64,000 nucleotides of DNA from Gammaproteobacteria bacterium LSUCC0096 (GCA_008087055.1 VIEA01000001.1:74514-138513); one strand, 5' to 3'. Shown: positions 1-9,503, counted from the stretch's first letter. Translations and numbers: made by a program. Notes: generated from the sequence alone by a model not told the origin.

Positions 1-939
1 CGGCCAACGGCCACAAAGACCATTCTCGAAGCCCGCGCCAGTTTACTGTCCGGGCTTCGTTCGTTTTTCGAGGCAAGACAATCGCTCGAAGTCGATGTCC
101 CCGCGATTGCCAAAGCCCCAGCATCTGATCCGTGGCTTGATAGTTTTACGGTCAACGACCCAGCGGGATTGCACGTTGGCTATTTGCTCACCTCCCCAGA
201 GACTTATCTCAAACGTCTGCTATCGGAGTACCAATGCCCCATGCATGCGATTGGCAAAGCCTATCGCGCTAACGAAGAGGGATCTGAGCACGCGATTGAG
301 TTTACGATGCTCGAATGGTACCGGCCAACAGCCATTCGTCCCTTTCAGACGATGGTGTCTGAAATCCAAGATTTGATCGAAACACTGACAGAATGTGGTC
401 GGCCCGAGGTGATCTCTTATAGAGACGTTTTTGAGGCAACTTACGGGCTGAATCCGCACCAGGTCGAGGCAATGGATTTAGTTGGTTTCGCGAGTGATCT
501 GCTCGGCCCCAAGGCGGCCGCTTCACTCGACTTGGATAGTCTTCTCAATGTGCTTTTTGCAACTGAGATTGAGCCACATCTGGCCAACCATATTGTGATT
601 GATTTTCCCGCGATTCAATCAGCACTCGCTCGTATTGAATCGGATGGTGCAGACACAGTTGCAAAGCGTGCCGAGCTATATATTTCAGGCAGTGAGATCG
701 CTAATGGTTACCACGAGCTGACAGACCCGATTGAGCAATCAGCTCGATTTGACGAGGACAACCGACGCCGCGAGTTATTGCATCGACCGGCTGTGCCGAA
801 AGACGATGCCTTAATTGATGCATTGACGTCTGGTTTACCAGAGAGCTACGGTGTTGCCCTAGGTGTTGATCGACTTCTCAAGGTGATGACACAGTCAAAA
901 ACCCTCTCAGAGTGCATGACGTTTACAGGACATTTATGA
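1..939 (+). CDS. epmA: EF-P--(R)-beta-lysine ligase EpmA (5' partial)
   Basis: Class II lysyl-tRNA-synthetase-like enzyme that attaches (R)-beta-lysine to a conserved lysine of elongation factor P in the cytoplasm. The frame is open from the first base of the window and has 312 codons before the stop. EpmA is about 325 residues in E. coli, so only some ten N-terminal residues and the start codon lie outside. Visible marks are [11 protein letters not shown], the class II motif 2 region [19 protein letters not shown], and a C-terminal motif 3 segment with [10 protein letters not shown]. There is no anticodon-binding domain, which separates EpmA from LysS. The stop overlaps the start of orn (ATGA), so the two are probably cotranscribed. 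Neither efp nor epmB is in the window. Confidence 0.93.
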   Translation, partial: RPTATKTILEARASLLSGLRSFFEARQSLEVDVPAIAKAPASDPWLDSFTVNDPAGLHVGYLLTSPETYLKRLLSEYQCPMHAIGKAYRANEEGSEHAIEFTMLEWYRPTAIRPFQTMVSEIQDLIETLTECGRPEVISYRDVFEATYGLNPHQVEAMDLVGFASDLLGPKAAASLDLDSLLNVLFATEIEPHLANHIVIDFPAIQSALARIESDGADTVAKRAELYISGSEIANGYHELTDPIEQSARFDEDNRRRELLHRPAVPKDDALIDALTSGLPESYGVALGVDRLLKVMTQSKTLSECMTFTGHL

Positions 940-1484
940 AAGACGCGTTGAATTTAATTTGGATTGATTTGGAAATGACAGGGCTCTCACCTGAAAACGA
1001 CCGAATCATCGAAATCGCGACCGTTGTCACCGATAAAGATTTGAATGTCCTTGGTGAGGGTCCTGTGTATGCAATCAGTCAGCCGCAAGCAATGCTCGAT
1101 GGCATGGATGAGTGGAATACGCGGCAGCATGGTAAGTCAGGGCTTACGGAGCGTGTACAGAAATCGAGCGTGACAGAAGAGGAGGCGGAGACAAAGACTA
1201 TTGAGTTTTTGAGTGAGTTTCTAGACCCACGGCAGTCTCCGATGTGTGGCAATTCAATCTGTCAGGACCGACGTTTTTTGGCGCGATACATGCCCACGCT
1301 CGAAGCGTTCTTTCACTACCGCAATCTCGATGTTTCGACGCTCAAAGAGCTCGCCCGACGGTGGAATCCAAAAGCATCCGAAGGCCTTGTGAAATCAGGA
1401 CAGCATCTGGCACTTGCTGATATCCATGAGTCGATTGATGAACTTAAGCATTACCGGACTCATTTTCTGAAGCTCGACTCATGA
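936..1484 (+). CDS. orn: Oligoribonuclease
   Basis: DEDDh-family 3'-5' exoribonuclease that degrades oligoribonucleotides of two to five residues, including pGpG. The start is ATG 936, which overlaps the epmA stop; an earlier in-frame start at 912 would lie deep inside epmA. The product has 182 residues, the usual length. It shows the ExoI motif IWIDLEMTG (D11, E13), the ExoII region [23 protein letters not shown], and the ExoIII motif HLALADI with the catalytic His and Asp. The last 41 bases overlap the 3' end of queG on the other strand. Confidence 0.96.
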   Translation: MKDALNLIWIDLEMTGLSPENDRIIEIATVVTDKDLNVLGEGPVYAISQPQAMLDGMDEWNTRQHGKSGLTERVQKSSVTEEEAETKTIEFLSEFLDPRQSPMCGNSICQDRRFLARYMPTLEAFFHYRNLDVSTLKELARRWNPKASEGLVKSGQHLALADIHESIDELKHYRTHFLKLDS

Positions 1485-2535
1485 GGCGAGATACGGCCCA
1501 ATCGATATGTTCGTCGAGTACTGCGCCCTGATTGCCACGTTTGAGCCTTAAAATCTCAATGGTTTGGGCGATATGACTCACGCTATTGCCAAGCCCAATG
1601 GCAATATTTTCGAGAAATTTTACATAGCCCGCACGCCGTAGCGGACTTCCCTCCGTTTTCGAGAGAAACTCTTTTTCGTCCCACTGAAACAAATCAATCA
1701 GCGGTTGGTTATCGAGAGCATGCCTTGGAGCGAACGCCGGATCTCCGACGGATGCGTACCGGTTCCATGGGCAAACCAACTGACAGTCATCGCACCCAAA
1801 GACCCGATTGCCCATCGGAGCTCTTAATTCTTCGGGGATGGGTCCTTTGTGCTCAATCGTTAGGTAGCTAATACACCGTGTTGCATCGAGCTGGTAAGGC
1901 TTAGGGAACGCATTTGTTGGGCATATATCGAGGCAGGCAGTACAGGATCCACACCGAGATTGCTCAATTTCTTGGGTGAGCGGTAATGGGCAGTCCGTGA
2001 GTAGCTCCCCTAAAAAAAACCAACTTCCTGCGCTGCGTGACAACAAAAGTGTGTGTTTTCCAATCCACCCGAGCCCAGCCTTTTCAGCTAAGTGCTTTTC
2101 GAGAATAGGTGCTGAATCTGAAAACACCCGAAAACCATGAGGCTGGATTTCATCAGCGAACCAGTCACCGAGGTGCTTTAAGCGTTTACGCATGAGTTTG
2201 TGGTAATCGCGACCTAACGCGTAGCGTGAAATGTACGCCTTATCTGGATCATTCAAAATATCGATGCAGTCAGTATTTTCAGGCAGATAGTCGAGTCTGA
2301 CGGAAATAATCCGCTGGGTCCCTTCAACCAGGCGTGTAGGGTCTTTTCTGAGATCCAAATGGCGTTCGAACCATTCCATGGATCCGTGAAATCCAGACTC
2401 TAGCCATGCCTCTAAAAAAGGGACGTGCTGGGAGACATCGGGATCAGTGATTCCGATAGCGGTGAAGCCAAGCTCGCGCGCTTTAGCCTCAAGCTTTGCG
2501 AGAACTTCATCAGATTGGTGCCAAGATCCGTCCAT
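1444..2535 (-). CDS. queG: Epoxyqueuosine reductase QueG
   Basis: Cobalamin-dependent iron-sulfur enzyme that performs the last step of queuosine synthesis, reducing epoxyqueuosine to queuosine at position 34 of tRNA. The 363-residue product carries two 4Fe-4S cluster motifs, [16 protein letters not shown] and [11 protein letters not shown], after an N-terminal QueG-specific domain (DUF1730 type). It is convergent with orn and divergent from tsaE, with 41 bases between the queG and tsaE starts. QueG next to tsaE and orn is a common gammaproteobacterial arrangement. No other queuosine gene is in the window. Confidence 0.95.
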   Translation of the reverse strand: MDGSWHQSDEVLAKLEAKARELGFTAIGITDPDVSQHVPFLEAWLESGFHGSMEWFERHLDLRKDPTRLVEGTQRIISVRLDYLPENTDCIDILNDPDKAYISRYALGRDYHKLMRKRLKHLGDWFADEIQPHGFRVFSDSAPILEKHLAEKAGLGWIGKHTLLLSRSAGSWFFLGELLTDCPLPLTQEIEQSRCGSCTACLDICPTNAFPKPYQLDATRCISYLTIEHKGPIPEELRAPMGNRVFGCDDCQLVCPWNRYASVGDPAFAPRHALDNQPLIDLFQWDEKEFLSKTEGSPLRRAGYVKFLENIAIGLGNSVSHIAQTIEILRLKRGNQGAVLDEHIDWAVSRLMSRASENESGNA

Positions 2536-2576
2536 GACCGGTACACTACCAGAGTAATCGCCAACCGGAATCCTCG

Positions 2577-3044
2577 ATGCGCATAGAATTAATCGATGAG
2601 TCGATGACTAGAAAGCTTGGCAAGGCTCTGGCTAAGAGTTGCCCAAAAGCTCCGTTTCTTGTCACCCTGACCGGAAACCTGGGAGCTGGCAAGAGTCATT
2701 TGGCGCGCGCTTTTCTTAAGAAGCTCGGTGTGACTGATGCGATTCCTTCACCGACCTATACCCTGTGTGAAACGTATCCAATCAGCAAAAAACTGATCGT
2801 TTCTCATATGGACTTGTATCGTTTGGAAGATCCTGAAGAACTCGAATTGATGGGTTTTCGCGATATGTTGGATGGTCAGGGATTACTCATTGAGTGGCCT
2901 GAACGAGCGGGTCCTTTGCTGCCAGTACCCGACTTAGATGTTCATTTAATATGGCATGAGGAAGGCAGAATGTGTGCTCTGTCGGCAAAATCCGAAAAAG
3001 GGGAGCAATGGTTGTCTGAGTTAAAGGTTCCTAAAGCCGAATGA
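2577..3044 (+). CDS. tsaE: tRNA threonylcarbamoyladenosine ATPase TsaE
   Basis: P-loop ATPase that works with TsaB and TsaD to make N6-threonylcarbamoyladenosine at A37 of ANN-decoding tRNAs. The 155-residue product has the Walker A motif GNLGAGKS (residues 33-40), the family segment SPTYTLCETY, and HMDLYRLEDPEELELMG followed by LIEWPERA. The gene begins the operon tsaE-amiB-HD phosphohydrolase-mutL. Its stop overlaps the amiB start by four bases (ATGA). Confidence 0.95.
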   Translation: MRIELIDESMTRKLGKALAKSCPKAPFLVTLTGNLGAGKSHLARAFLKKLGVTDAIPSPTYTLCETYPISKKLIVSHMDLYRLEDPEELELMGFRDMLDGQGLLIEWPERAGPLLPVPDLDVHLIWHEEGRMCALSAKSEKGEQWLSELKVPKAE

Positions 3045-4366
3045 TTCGATTATTGACCGCACTTTCTGCTTTTCTATTTGTTTTGTCAGCGCATGCGATT
3101 GATTTGAAATCTGTGCGGTCGTCAGCTGATCAGGACAGTTCTCGTGTAGTACTTGAGTTATCCGGTAAGCCGAAGTTCTCTCATTTCAATTTAAATAATC
3201 CGAGTCGCTTAGTTCTCGATATCAATAATTTGAGCACGAAAACCCTTCAGTCTTTGGATTCAATTGATGACTCTCGAATCAAGCGTGTACGTAGTTCGGC
3301 ACGCGGCAACGGTAGTCGTTTGGTGTTCGATTTAAGCGGAGACTATCGATCGAACGTTTTTGCATTGGACCCGAAAGGGCGTTATCCCGATCGCTTGGTG
3401 ATAGATGTTGTCGGCTACGTGGCTGGCGAAAAAGCATCAATTCGAACGGTGCCAGTCAGTGAAACTGCTGAGCCGCCGGTTGAGAAGCGTGACATCGTCG
3501 TTGCAATTGATCCAGGCCACGGGGGTAAAGATCCAGGCGCCTCGTCCTATGGGGTGGTTGAGAAGAAGGTTGTGTTACAAATTGCTAAGCGGCTCGCAAG
3601 ACGATTTCAGAGCGAGCCTGGGTATCGTGCGGTGCTCACACGTGACGATGATCGCTTTATCATGCTGAAAGACCGCCCTCGGATCGCACGTGAAGCTGGT
3701 GCTGACTTCTTCGTGTCCATTCATGCTGATAGTTTTCCTAAGAACCGCAATGTCCGTGGAACCGGGGTGTATGCATTGTCCTTAAGAGGTGCAAACTCAG
3801 AGCTGTCACGCTGGCTACAGAATACAGAAAATGCAGATGATCTTGCAGGTGGTGTCGATTTGGGCGACGTCGATAATGATACGCGGCAAGTCTTGTTGAA
3901 TATGTCGATGGAATCGGCAATCCGGATTTCAAAGCAAGCCGGTGAAGGTGTATTAAGCGATTTGAAAGATGCAGGGCGCGTGCATAAAAAGCATCTCGGG
4001 CTCGCTAATTTTGTCGTCCTTCGAAGTCCTGATATTCCTTCGCTGTTGATTGAGACCGGTTTCTTGTCGAATCGCTCGGATGCGAAACGACTATCGAGCT
4101 CACGTGAGCAAGAAAAAATTGCTGCTGCAATTTTTGAAGGCATTAAGCGATATTTCGAAAAGAGTCCGCCTGCGAATACCTTTGTTGCTTGGCGCAAGCA
4201 AAATGCGGGCAAACGCATGACCATCGAAGTGAAACGCGGCGATACGCTTTCGGAGATTGCCGCACGGTATGGACTGTCCCTTCAAGCTTTGAAAGAACTC
4301 AATGGACTTGAGACGAATGTAATTCATCTCGGTCAAAAGCTAGAGGTCCCGGTGTCCTCGCGGTAG
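3041..4366 (+). CDS. amiB: N-acetylmuramoyl-L-alanine amidase, AmiB type
   Basis: Periplasmic Zn amidase that cleaves the bond between MurNAc and the stem peptide and helps split septal murein. The 441-residue product has a signal peptide (residues 1-19, ending in SAHA), an AMIN domain (about 22-125), an Amidase_3 domain with AIDPGHGG, SIHADSF and LIETGFLSN carrying the Zn ligands and catalytic Glu, and a C-terminal LysM domain starting near MTIEVKRGDTLSEIAARYG. AMIN plus LysM, together with linkage to mutL, points to AmiB rather than AmiA or AmiC. Confidence 0.94.
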   Translation: MIRLLTALSAFLFVLSAHAIDLKSVRSSADQDSSRVVLELSGKPKFSHFNLNNPSRLVLDINNLSTKTLQSLDSIDDSRIKRVRSSARGNGSRLVFDLSGDYRSNVFALDPKGRYPDRLVIDVVGYVAGEKASIRTVPVSETAEPPVEKRDIVVAIDPGHGGKDPGASSYGVVEKKVVLQIAKRLARRFQSEPGYRAVLTRDDDRFIMLKDRPRIAREAGADFFVSIHADSFPKNRNVRGTGVYALSLRGANSELSRWLQNTENADDLAGGVDLGDVDNDTRQVLLNMSMESAIRISKQAGEGVLSDLKDAGRVHKKHLGLANFVVLRSPDIPSLLIETGFLSNRSDAKRLSSSREQEKIAAAIFEGIKRYFEKSPPANTFVAWRKQNAGKRMTIEVKRGDTLSEIAARYGLSLQALKELNGLETNVIHLGQKLEVPVSSR

Positions 4367-4375
4367 CATGTGATC

Positions 4376-4963
4376 ATGAAGTCCATGCAATTTGATATTC
4401 GTAATCTGCCGTTCGCTGGAACTGTCACGCGTTGGCACTCTGTCAATTGTCACCGGTATCCATCAGTCGCTGAGCACTCATGTTTGGTCGCATTGTATGC
4501 GCGTGAAATCGCCTCGCGGGTATATCCTGATCTCCCGGCAGAGGATCAGGTACTCCTCTATGAGCTTGCGTTGATGCATGATTTATCAGAGGTTGTCACC
4601 GGGGATATGCCGTCTCCAATTAAACGGCAATTAAAGAATGTCTTTCCGCCAGGTGAGTCACCGATTGATAAGCTTGAAGCGTCGATTTGTCCAGATGCTG
4701 CGTCTCGTGAGCATCGGGCAAAAACTGAGCGTCCTCACATTTATTTTTGCATGAAGCTATCAGACATCCTGGATGCGATGGTGGTGATTAAGCAGGAAGG
4801 GAAGGGGCCTGTCGCAAAGCTCATCGAAGAAGAGCGTACGGAGGCTTTTGAGGCGCTTCTTGAGAATGCGCAAGCTGAATGCCCCGAGGGGCAGTGGTCG
4901 CGCGCTCATGAAGTTCGAGAGGCAGTCATGAGTCTCACACACGTGCAAATTGATGAAATCTAA
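4376..4963 (+). CDS. HD-domain phosphohydrolase, YfbR-like
   Basis: Probable 5'-deoxynucleotidase of the YfbR/HD_3 group, which removes phosphate from deoxyribonucleoside 5'-monophosphates. The metal-binding pattern is visible: RWHSVNCHRYPSVAEHS (first His, then AEHS), MHDLSEVVTGDMPSPIK (the HD pair) and a later Asp in KLSDILDAM. An in-frame GTG at 4370 is also possible, but ATG 4376 is preferred. The gene sits between amiB and mutL, where many gammaproteobacteria have no extra gene; its 3' end overlaps the mutL start. The exact substrate is inferred from the family. Confidence 0.8.
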   Translation: MKSMQFDIRNLPFAGTVTRWHSVNCHRYPSVAEHSCLVALYAREIASRVYPDLPAEDQVLLYELALMHDLSEVVTGDMPSPIKRQLKNVFPPGESPIDKLEASICPDAASREHRAKTERPHIYFCMKLSDILDAMVVIKQEGKGPVAKLIEEERTEAFEALLENAQAECPEGQWSRAHEVREAVMSLTHVQIDEI

Positions 4964-6737
4964 TTCATCCATTCATATCCTCTCCCCGCGTCTTGCAAAC
5001 CAGATTGCTGCAGGTGAGGTTGTTGAGCGACCAGCCAGTGTTGTTAAAGAGTTGGTTGAGAATGCGCTGGATGCTGGGTCCACACAAATTGATATCGATT
5101 GTGAAGCGGGCGGTATCGGTAGGATAAGAATTCGAGATAACGGATCAGGCATTCGCTCCGGTGAACTACCACTCGCATTGTCACGACATGCAACCAGTAA
5201 GATCTTCGATCTTGATGATCTTGAGGCTGTCAGCACGCTTGGTTTTCGGGGTGAGGCGTTGGCTTCCATTGCGTCGGTTTCACGGTTAGATCTTATTTCG
5301 GCCGTCGAGGGTGAGACAGGCTCTAAGGTGTCTGTTGAGGGGCGAGATATGGCTCCCTCAATTGAAGCATCTGCCCATCCGAAGGGAACGACAGTCGATG
5401 TGCGCGATTTGTTTTTTAATACCCCTGCTCGTCGCAAATTCCTAAAGACCGAAAAAACAGAATTTGGCCATATCGATACCGTGGTGAGTCGGCAAGCGCT
5501 CAGCCGATTTGATGTTGGGTTTCGTCTTGTACACCAAGGCCGGGTGACGCGTCAGCTGCCGCCGGCACTGAGTGAAAGCGCACAATCCGAACGTGTGGCT
5601 AATTTATTGGGTCGCGGTTTCATGGATGCTGCATTACCTGTCGACGCCAGTGCCATTGGCTTGTCGCTCAAAGGGTGGGCGTGTCGAGCCACCTTCAATC
5701 GGGCTCAGGCTGATTGCCAGTATGTGTTTGTTAACGGTCGAATTGTTCGAGATAAACTTGTGTCGCATGCATTGAGACAGGCGTATCGAGATGTCTTATT
5801 TCACGGTCGGCACCCATGCTATTTACTCTATCTCGAACTTGACCCTGCGCAGGTGGATGTGAATGTCCATCCGACCAAGCATGAGGTGCGTTTCAGAGAT
5901 TCTCGTCTGATCTATGATTTTTTACTTCGCTCAGTTGCAAAAGTGTTGGCAGACGATCGACCTGATCAGGTACTTGACCAAGGGGCATCCTTGCAACCTG
6001 GTTCATCAGATCAATACTCTGACTCTGGGCAATATCAGGCGGGGATGCACTTCAGGGATCATGCGCCGCGCTCTGATGGGTTCGATGTGTTGTTACAGTT
6101 GGCTGGGTCGGCGGAGTCGATCATATCGAGTGAGCCAGTGGAAGAGCACGATATCCCACCGATGGGTTATGCAGTCGCACAATTACATGGTGTGTACATT
6201 CTGTCTCAGACCCGCGATGGGATGATTATTGTTGATATGCACGCTGCTCATGAGCGGATTACATATGAAGCATTGAAACAGGCGCTGGATGATCGTGGAT
6301 TGGTAAGTCAGCCATTACTCATCCCAGTGACCATGCATGTGAGTCAACGAGAGGCCTCGCTCGTAGAAGAGGCTCGTGATTTGTTTGAGCAGTTTGGCTT
6401 GGGCGTTCAACGTGTTGGTCCGGAAACTATTCGGATTGAATATGTTCCTGCAATTCTGAGGCGGGCAAGCCATGAAGATTTGGTACGCGATGTATTAAGT
6501 GATCTAGCAGAGGTTGGAACAAGCGACCGTATTGTTGAAGCGCGGGATAACCTTCTTGCCACAATGGCGTGCCATGGTTCTGTAAGAGCCAATCGACAAC
6601 TGACGTTATCTGAGATGAATGCGTTGTTAAGAGATATTGAGCGAACAGAGCGTTCAGGCCAGTGCAACCATGGCCGCCCTACATGGACGGCCTTGACGAT
6701 GCATGATTTAGATCGGTTGTTCTTGCGAGGGCGTTAG
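4953..6737 (+). CDS. mutL: DNA mismatch repair protein MutL (endonuclease type)
   Basis: Mismatch repair coordinator. The N-terminal GHKL ATPase shows LVENALDAGS, RDNGSGI and TLGFRGEALASIASVS. The C-terminal domain has the metal-site motifs of nicking MutL proteins: DMHAAHERITYE, ACHGSVRANRQL, QCNHGRPTW and a terminal FLRGR. These are absent from the E. coli (MutH-dependent) protein but present in Pseudomonas-type MutL. This suggests methyl-independent repair with intrinsic nicking, which is an inference. The start is ATG 4953, overlapping the previous stop; a TTG at 4950 is less likely. The 594-residue length is normal. The 3' end overlaps the convergent gene at 6734 by four bases. Confidence 0.96.
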   Translation: MKSNSSIHILSPRLANQIAAGEVVERPASVVKELVENALDAGSTQIDIDCEAGGIGRIRIRDNGSGIRSGELPLALSRHATSKIFDLDDLEAVSTLGFRGEALASIASVSRLDLISAVEGETGSKVSVEGRDMAPSIEASAHPKGTTVDVRDLFFNTPARRKFLKTEKTEFGHIDTVVSRQALSRFDVGFRLVHQGRVTRQLPPALSESAQSERVANLLGRGFMDAALPVDASAIGLSLKGWACRATFNRAQADCQYVFVNGRIVRDKLVSHALRQAYRDVLFHGRHPCYLLYLELDPAQVDVNVHPTKHEVRFRDSRLIYDFLLRSVAKVLADDRPDQVLDQGASLQPGSSDQYSDSGQYQAGMHFRDHAPRSDGFDVLLQLAGSAESIISSEPVEEHDIPPMGYAVAQLHGVYILSQTRDGMIIVDMHAAHERITYEALKQALDDRGLVSQPLLIPVTMHVSQREASLVEEARDLFEQFGLGVQRVGPETIRIEYVPAILRRASHEDLVRDVLSDLAEVGTSDRIVEARDNLLATMACHGSVRANRQLTLSEMNALLRDIERTERSGQCNHGRPTWTALTMHDLDRLFLRGR

Positions 6738-7963
6738 TTGCCTGTCGCAAGAATTCGAATCACACCCTTCGGCTTCGAGTTGACGTTTTGAACCAACGAA
6801 GTGGGCTGACTATACAGCGTCGTTTCAGACCCAAAGGTATCGACGACGACCGCACGAACCCTGATGAGGCTACCGACATGAGCTTGTGCAAGCGTCATGC
6901 TGTTACCGTAGACGTCCGGAATTGACACCCAAGAACGACCGTTATCTGACATCTCCCATGTCGAGCGAACGTTCGCGATACCGTCATCATCCGATAGGTT
7001 TGATGTGTCGATCTGTAAGCGCTGTCCTTTTCTGGATTGGCCTACAACCATGACTTCACCTTCAACTGGATCGTCGATGTTCTGAACCATGTTCGTTGCA
7101 GGGGTCACCAACGTCTCGTTCGTACCGAAACCGTCGACATATGAAACGATTGCACGATAAGCAAAGCCAACTTCTGGCTGGTTAAGGCGCAGCAGAGCTG
7201 GATTTGAAGAATTCGTCTGATATGGCGTCCAACGCGCTGCATCAGAAGAGCGCTCCCATTGATAAGTGAACTGACCAACGCCGTCTTCATCCGAGATGCC
7301 AGACACGTCGATCTTAATGGTGTTGTCTTCAACTGACGATCCACTGATGATTGGAAGGCCTTGTGGTAAATCGTTTGAGTTTTGAACAGCCCCAGTCGGT
7401 GCCGTTTCGATGACTTCAAGAGTTCCTTCACCATCGACATACTGAATTACGACACGCAATGAGCGACCGACGTGGTTCTGTCGGGGTGTAAAAGACTGCG
7501 ACGTCGCTCCATCAATTGTCTGCCAGCCTCCACTTGGAAGTTGTACTTGCCACTGCATAGTCAAATCACCGAGACCGTCTTCGTCATACAGATTCGATAC
7601 GTCAATGACCAGTGGTTGATCTTCCATTGGACCGTTGCCGCCTGCACTACTCTGCTGTGCATCGGTTTTTACAGAATCTGTTTGCGCAGTTTGTTCTGAT
7701 GTTGAAGACCTTGTGCTTGTTGAAGTCTGTGCACTCGGGTTGTTGCCAGCGGGAGCTACATTGGTTTCTGCGCCCTGCGATGACGTTGCGGGCTCGGCTA
7801 CGCGCGCAGCTTCGACTTGGTCGGCTGCAATCGCCGCAGCGGCAGCAGCCCGCTCAGCTTGTTCTTTTGCGCGCTGGGTATAGTTCGCATCGGCATAAAT
7901 AGCGGACGAAGCGCATCCAATCGCAATCGCTGTTACTTGAGCCGTCAGGCGCTTTAAATACAT
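6734..7963 (-). CDS. Secreted protein with three tandem Ig-like repeats
   Basis: No assigned function. The 409-residue product has a signal peptide (residues 1-23, ending SAIYA), an Ala/Glu-rich probable helix (about 30-57), a Ser/Thr/Gln-rich linker (58-111) and three related repeats of about 90 residues (112-199, 203-298, 303-398). Each repeat has I-D-x-S-x-(I/L)-x-D-(E/D)-DG, a central W, a V-D-G/T-x-G segment and ends with V-Q-N. This unit resembles the Ig/cadherin-like repeats of giant RTX and VCBS adhesins, but here it stands alone without an anchor or RTX tail. ATG 7963 is preferred over 8026 because it directly precedes the signal peptide and has AGGGA upstream. Confidence 0.75.
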   Translation of the reverse strand: MYLKRLTAQVTAIAIGCASSAIYADANYTQRAKEQAERAAAAAAIAADQVEAARVAEPATSSQGAETNVAPAGNNPSAQTSTSTRSSTSEQTAQTDSVKTDAQQSSAGGNGPMEDQPLVIDVSNLYDEDGLGDLTMQWQVQLPSGGWQTIDGATSQSFTPRQNHVGRSLRVVIQYVDGEGTLEVIETAPTGAVQNSNDLPQGLPIISGSSVEDNTIKIDVSGISDEDGVGQFTYQWERSSDAARWTPYQTNSSNPALLRLNQPEVGFAYRAIVSYVDGFGTNETLVTPATNMVQNIDDPVEGEVMVVGQSRKGQRLQIDTSNLSDDDGIANVRSTWEMSDNGRSWVSIPDVYGNSMTLAQAHVGSLIRVRAVVVDTFGSETTLYSQPTSLVQNVNSKPKGVIRILATGN

Positions 7964-8314
7964 CTGTGTCCCTATGGTATAGATGGTTTTTTGGAAGAAT
8001 GTACAGAACAGAGTCGGTTTGAGCAACGATTCCTGTAGTTTACAACTTGAAAACGCGAGTCTCCAACGATTTCAAATACCTGGCTAACAAACTCGGTATC
8101 TTTGTAAATTAAAAAGCATGATTGTGACGAAATGATGTCGCGGCTTGAATGTAGTTCCTGAAAACCTTTATACGGTGCGGGTTTCCGCATAGTCTGACAC
8201 AGTCACAAGGTTGGGCTCACGGTGATCTGGACCGTGTACTGTTACCAAAAATGATGAGGTTATGACTGCCTCACCCAGGTTTATTAAACTTTAGTCTAAT
8301 ATGGAGACTTGTTT
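7964..8314. other. 351-base intergenic region
   Basis: Divergent upstream region of the Ig-like repeat protein and the dehydrogenase gene, AT-rich in part. It contains a short open frame on the minus strand (up to 8190) with no family resemblance and no ribosome-binding site, which I do not call. A six-base perfect inverted repeat lies at 8218-8236. GGAGA at 8303-8307 serves the downstream start. I see no RNA gene. Confidence 0.6.
8218..8236. promoter_or_regulatory. Inverted repeat, possible operator
   Basis: CACGGT and ACCGTG form a perfect six-base inverted repeat separated by seven bases (8224-8230), about 80 bases upstream of the dehydrogenase start. This is compatible with a regulator site or a small hairpin. 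No regulator gene is adjacent, so the role is open. Confidence 0.3.
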
Positions 8315-9244
8315 GTGAATATCGCAGTTTTGGGATCCGGGACCATTGGCCAAAGTTGGTGTGCACTTTTTCTCGCTGCAGGTCATCAGGTGGTTGCCTA
8401 TGATCCGGATCCGGCTATGGAAGCGTCTATTATCAGGTTTGTTAATGCTTCGAAGTCAGCTTTGCAAAGCCTGGGCTATCAGTCTGCGGGCACTCTTGAA
8501 CGCTTTCGATTCAGTCCAAGTGCTTCGGATGCAGTACAGGGTGCCGAGTTGATTCAAGAAAACGCTCCTGAAAAGATAGATGTTAAGCATCAGTTATTTT
8601 CCGAGATCGAACCCCACCTGGATCCGCGGGCTGTAATTCTTTCTTCCACATCAGGTATTACCCTTGAGGAACTTCAGGCCGGCTTGAAAGACCCAAGTCG
8701 TATCGTGATCGCGCACCCGTTCAACCCACCGCATTTAATTCCTTTGGTTGAGCTTCTTGGAAATCATGAAACCGACCCTTTGGTCATGGGGCGTGTTCGA
8801 ACATTCTACGAGTCGCTTAGAAAGGTTCCGGTTGAGTTAAAGAAAAGTGTGGCCGGTCATATTGCGAATCGGATTCAGGCAGTGGTTTGGCAAGAGGCTT
8901 TGCATCTAGCCCGCGAGGGCGTCGCATCTCTAGCGGACATCGATAAAGCAATCGCTAACGGGCCAGGCATTCGGTGGTCGATTTATGGACCGAATCAGTT
9001 ATTTTCACTCGCGGCTGGCGATCGGGGGCTTGAGGGATTCATTGAGCACCTAGGACCTTCATTTCAAAGTTGGTGGTCAGAGGCGGGCCGAATTGAATTT
9101 GATTCAAGGACGCTAGAGATTGTTCGCGAACACGTGGAACAGTCCGCAGGCGATCTTGAGGCTATGAAAGCGTATCGTGACGAACTGCTCTTGAAGATTC
9201 TGGAAGCAAAGAACGCTGTCTCGAAAGGAGAACCTGAAAAATAA
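8315..9244 (+). CDS. 3-hydroxyacyl-CoA dehydrogenase family protein, carnitine/gulonate dehydrogenase-like
   Basis: NAD-dependent 2-domain dehydrogenase. The N-terminal Rossmann motif is GSGTIGQSW, the middle has AHPFNPPHLIPLVELL, and the C-terminal helical domain has GHIANRIQAVVWQEALHLA and GPGIRWSIYGP. The last segment is typical of the short L-carnitine 3-dehydrogenase and L-gulonate 3-dehydrogenase (lambda-crystallin) branch rather than fatty acid oxidation multienzymes. The product has 309 residues. GTG 8315 is preferred over TTG 8309 because GGAGA lies seven bases upstream. No thioesterase or betainyl-CoA thiolase gene is adjacent, so the substrate cannot be settled from context. Confidence 0.75.
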   Translation: MNIAVLGSGTIGQSWCALFLAAGHQVVAYDPDPAMEASIIRFVNASKSALQSLGYQSAGTLERFRFSPSASDAVQGAELIQENAPEKIDVKHQLFSEIEPHLDPRAVILSSTSGITLEELQAGLKDPSRIVIAHPFNPPHLIPLVELLGNHETDPLVMGRVRTFYESLRKVPVELKKSVAGHIANRIQAVVWQEALHLAREGVASLADIDKAIANGPGIRWSIYGPNQLFSLAAGDRGLEGFIEHLGPSFQSWWSEAGRIEFDSRTLEIVREHVEQSAGDLEAMKAYRDELLLKILEAKNAVSKGEPEK

Positions 9245-9257
9245 ACGAGAGTTGGCG

Positions 9258-9503
9258 CTAGTTTGTATGAATTCTCTTCCATACAACGCTAATCATCTCA
9301 ATGATATCTTCATCGTCTTCTTTGAGCCCGAGGTCATTGGCGATTTCGTAGATTGATGCATCGGAATCTGAACTCCAGCGATCGGTGCACTCATCAAAGA
9401 GTTCAATCGCCTTCATGATGTCGTCGTCATTGAGTTTGAGATCGTATTCGAGAGCAAACTCAGCTACGTACTGACCAAACAGTTCTTCTTGCTCTTCGTT
9501 CAT
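9258..9503 (-). CDS. Small acidic hypothetical protein
   Basis: Not recognised. The 81-residue product is strongly acidic with long Asp/Glu runs (LNDDDI, LKEDDEDIIEM) and looks helical and cytoplasmic, with no signal or membrane segment. ATG 9503 is preserved with GGA seven bases upstream; a TTG at 9515 is possible. It lies downstream of tRNA-Leu on the same strand and might be read from the same promoter. The balanced, non-repetitive composition and ribosome-binding site support a real gene. Confidence 0.6.
   Translation of the reverse strand: MNEEQEELFGQYVAEFALEYDLKLNDDDIMKAIELFDECTDRWSSDSDASIYEIANDLGLKEDDEDIIEMISVVWKRIHTN

Noticed and set aside
7972-8190. Minus-strand open frame of 72 codons upstream of the Ig-like repeat gene
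   Set aside because: No ribosome-binding site, unusual composition and no motif; it lies in a probable promoter region.
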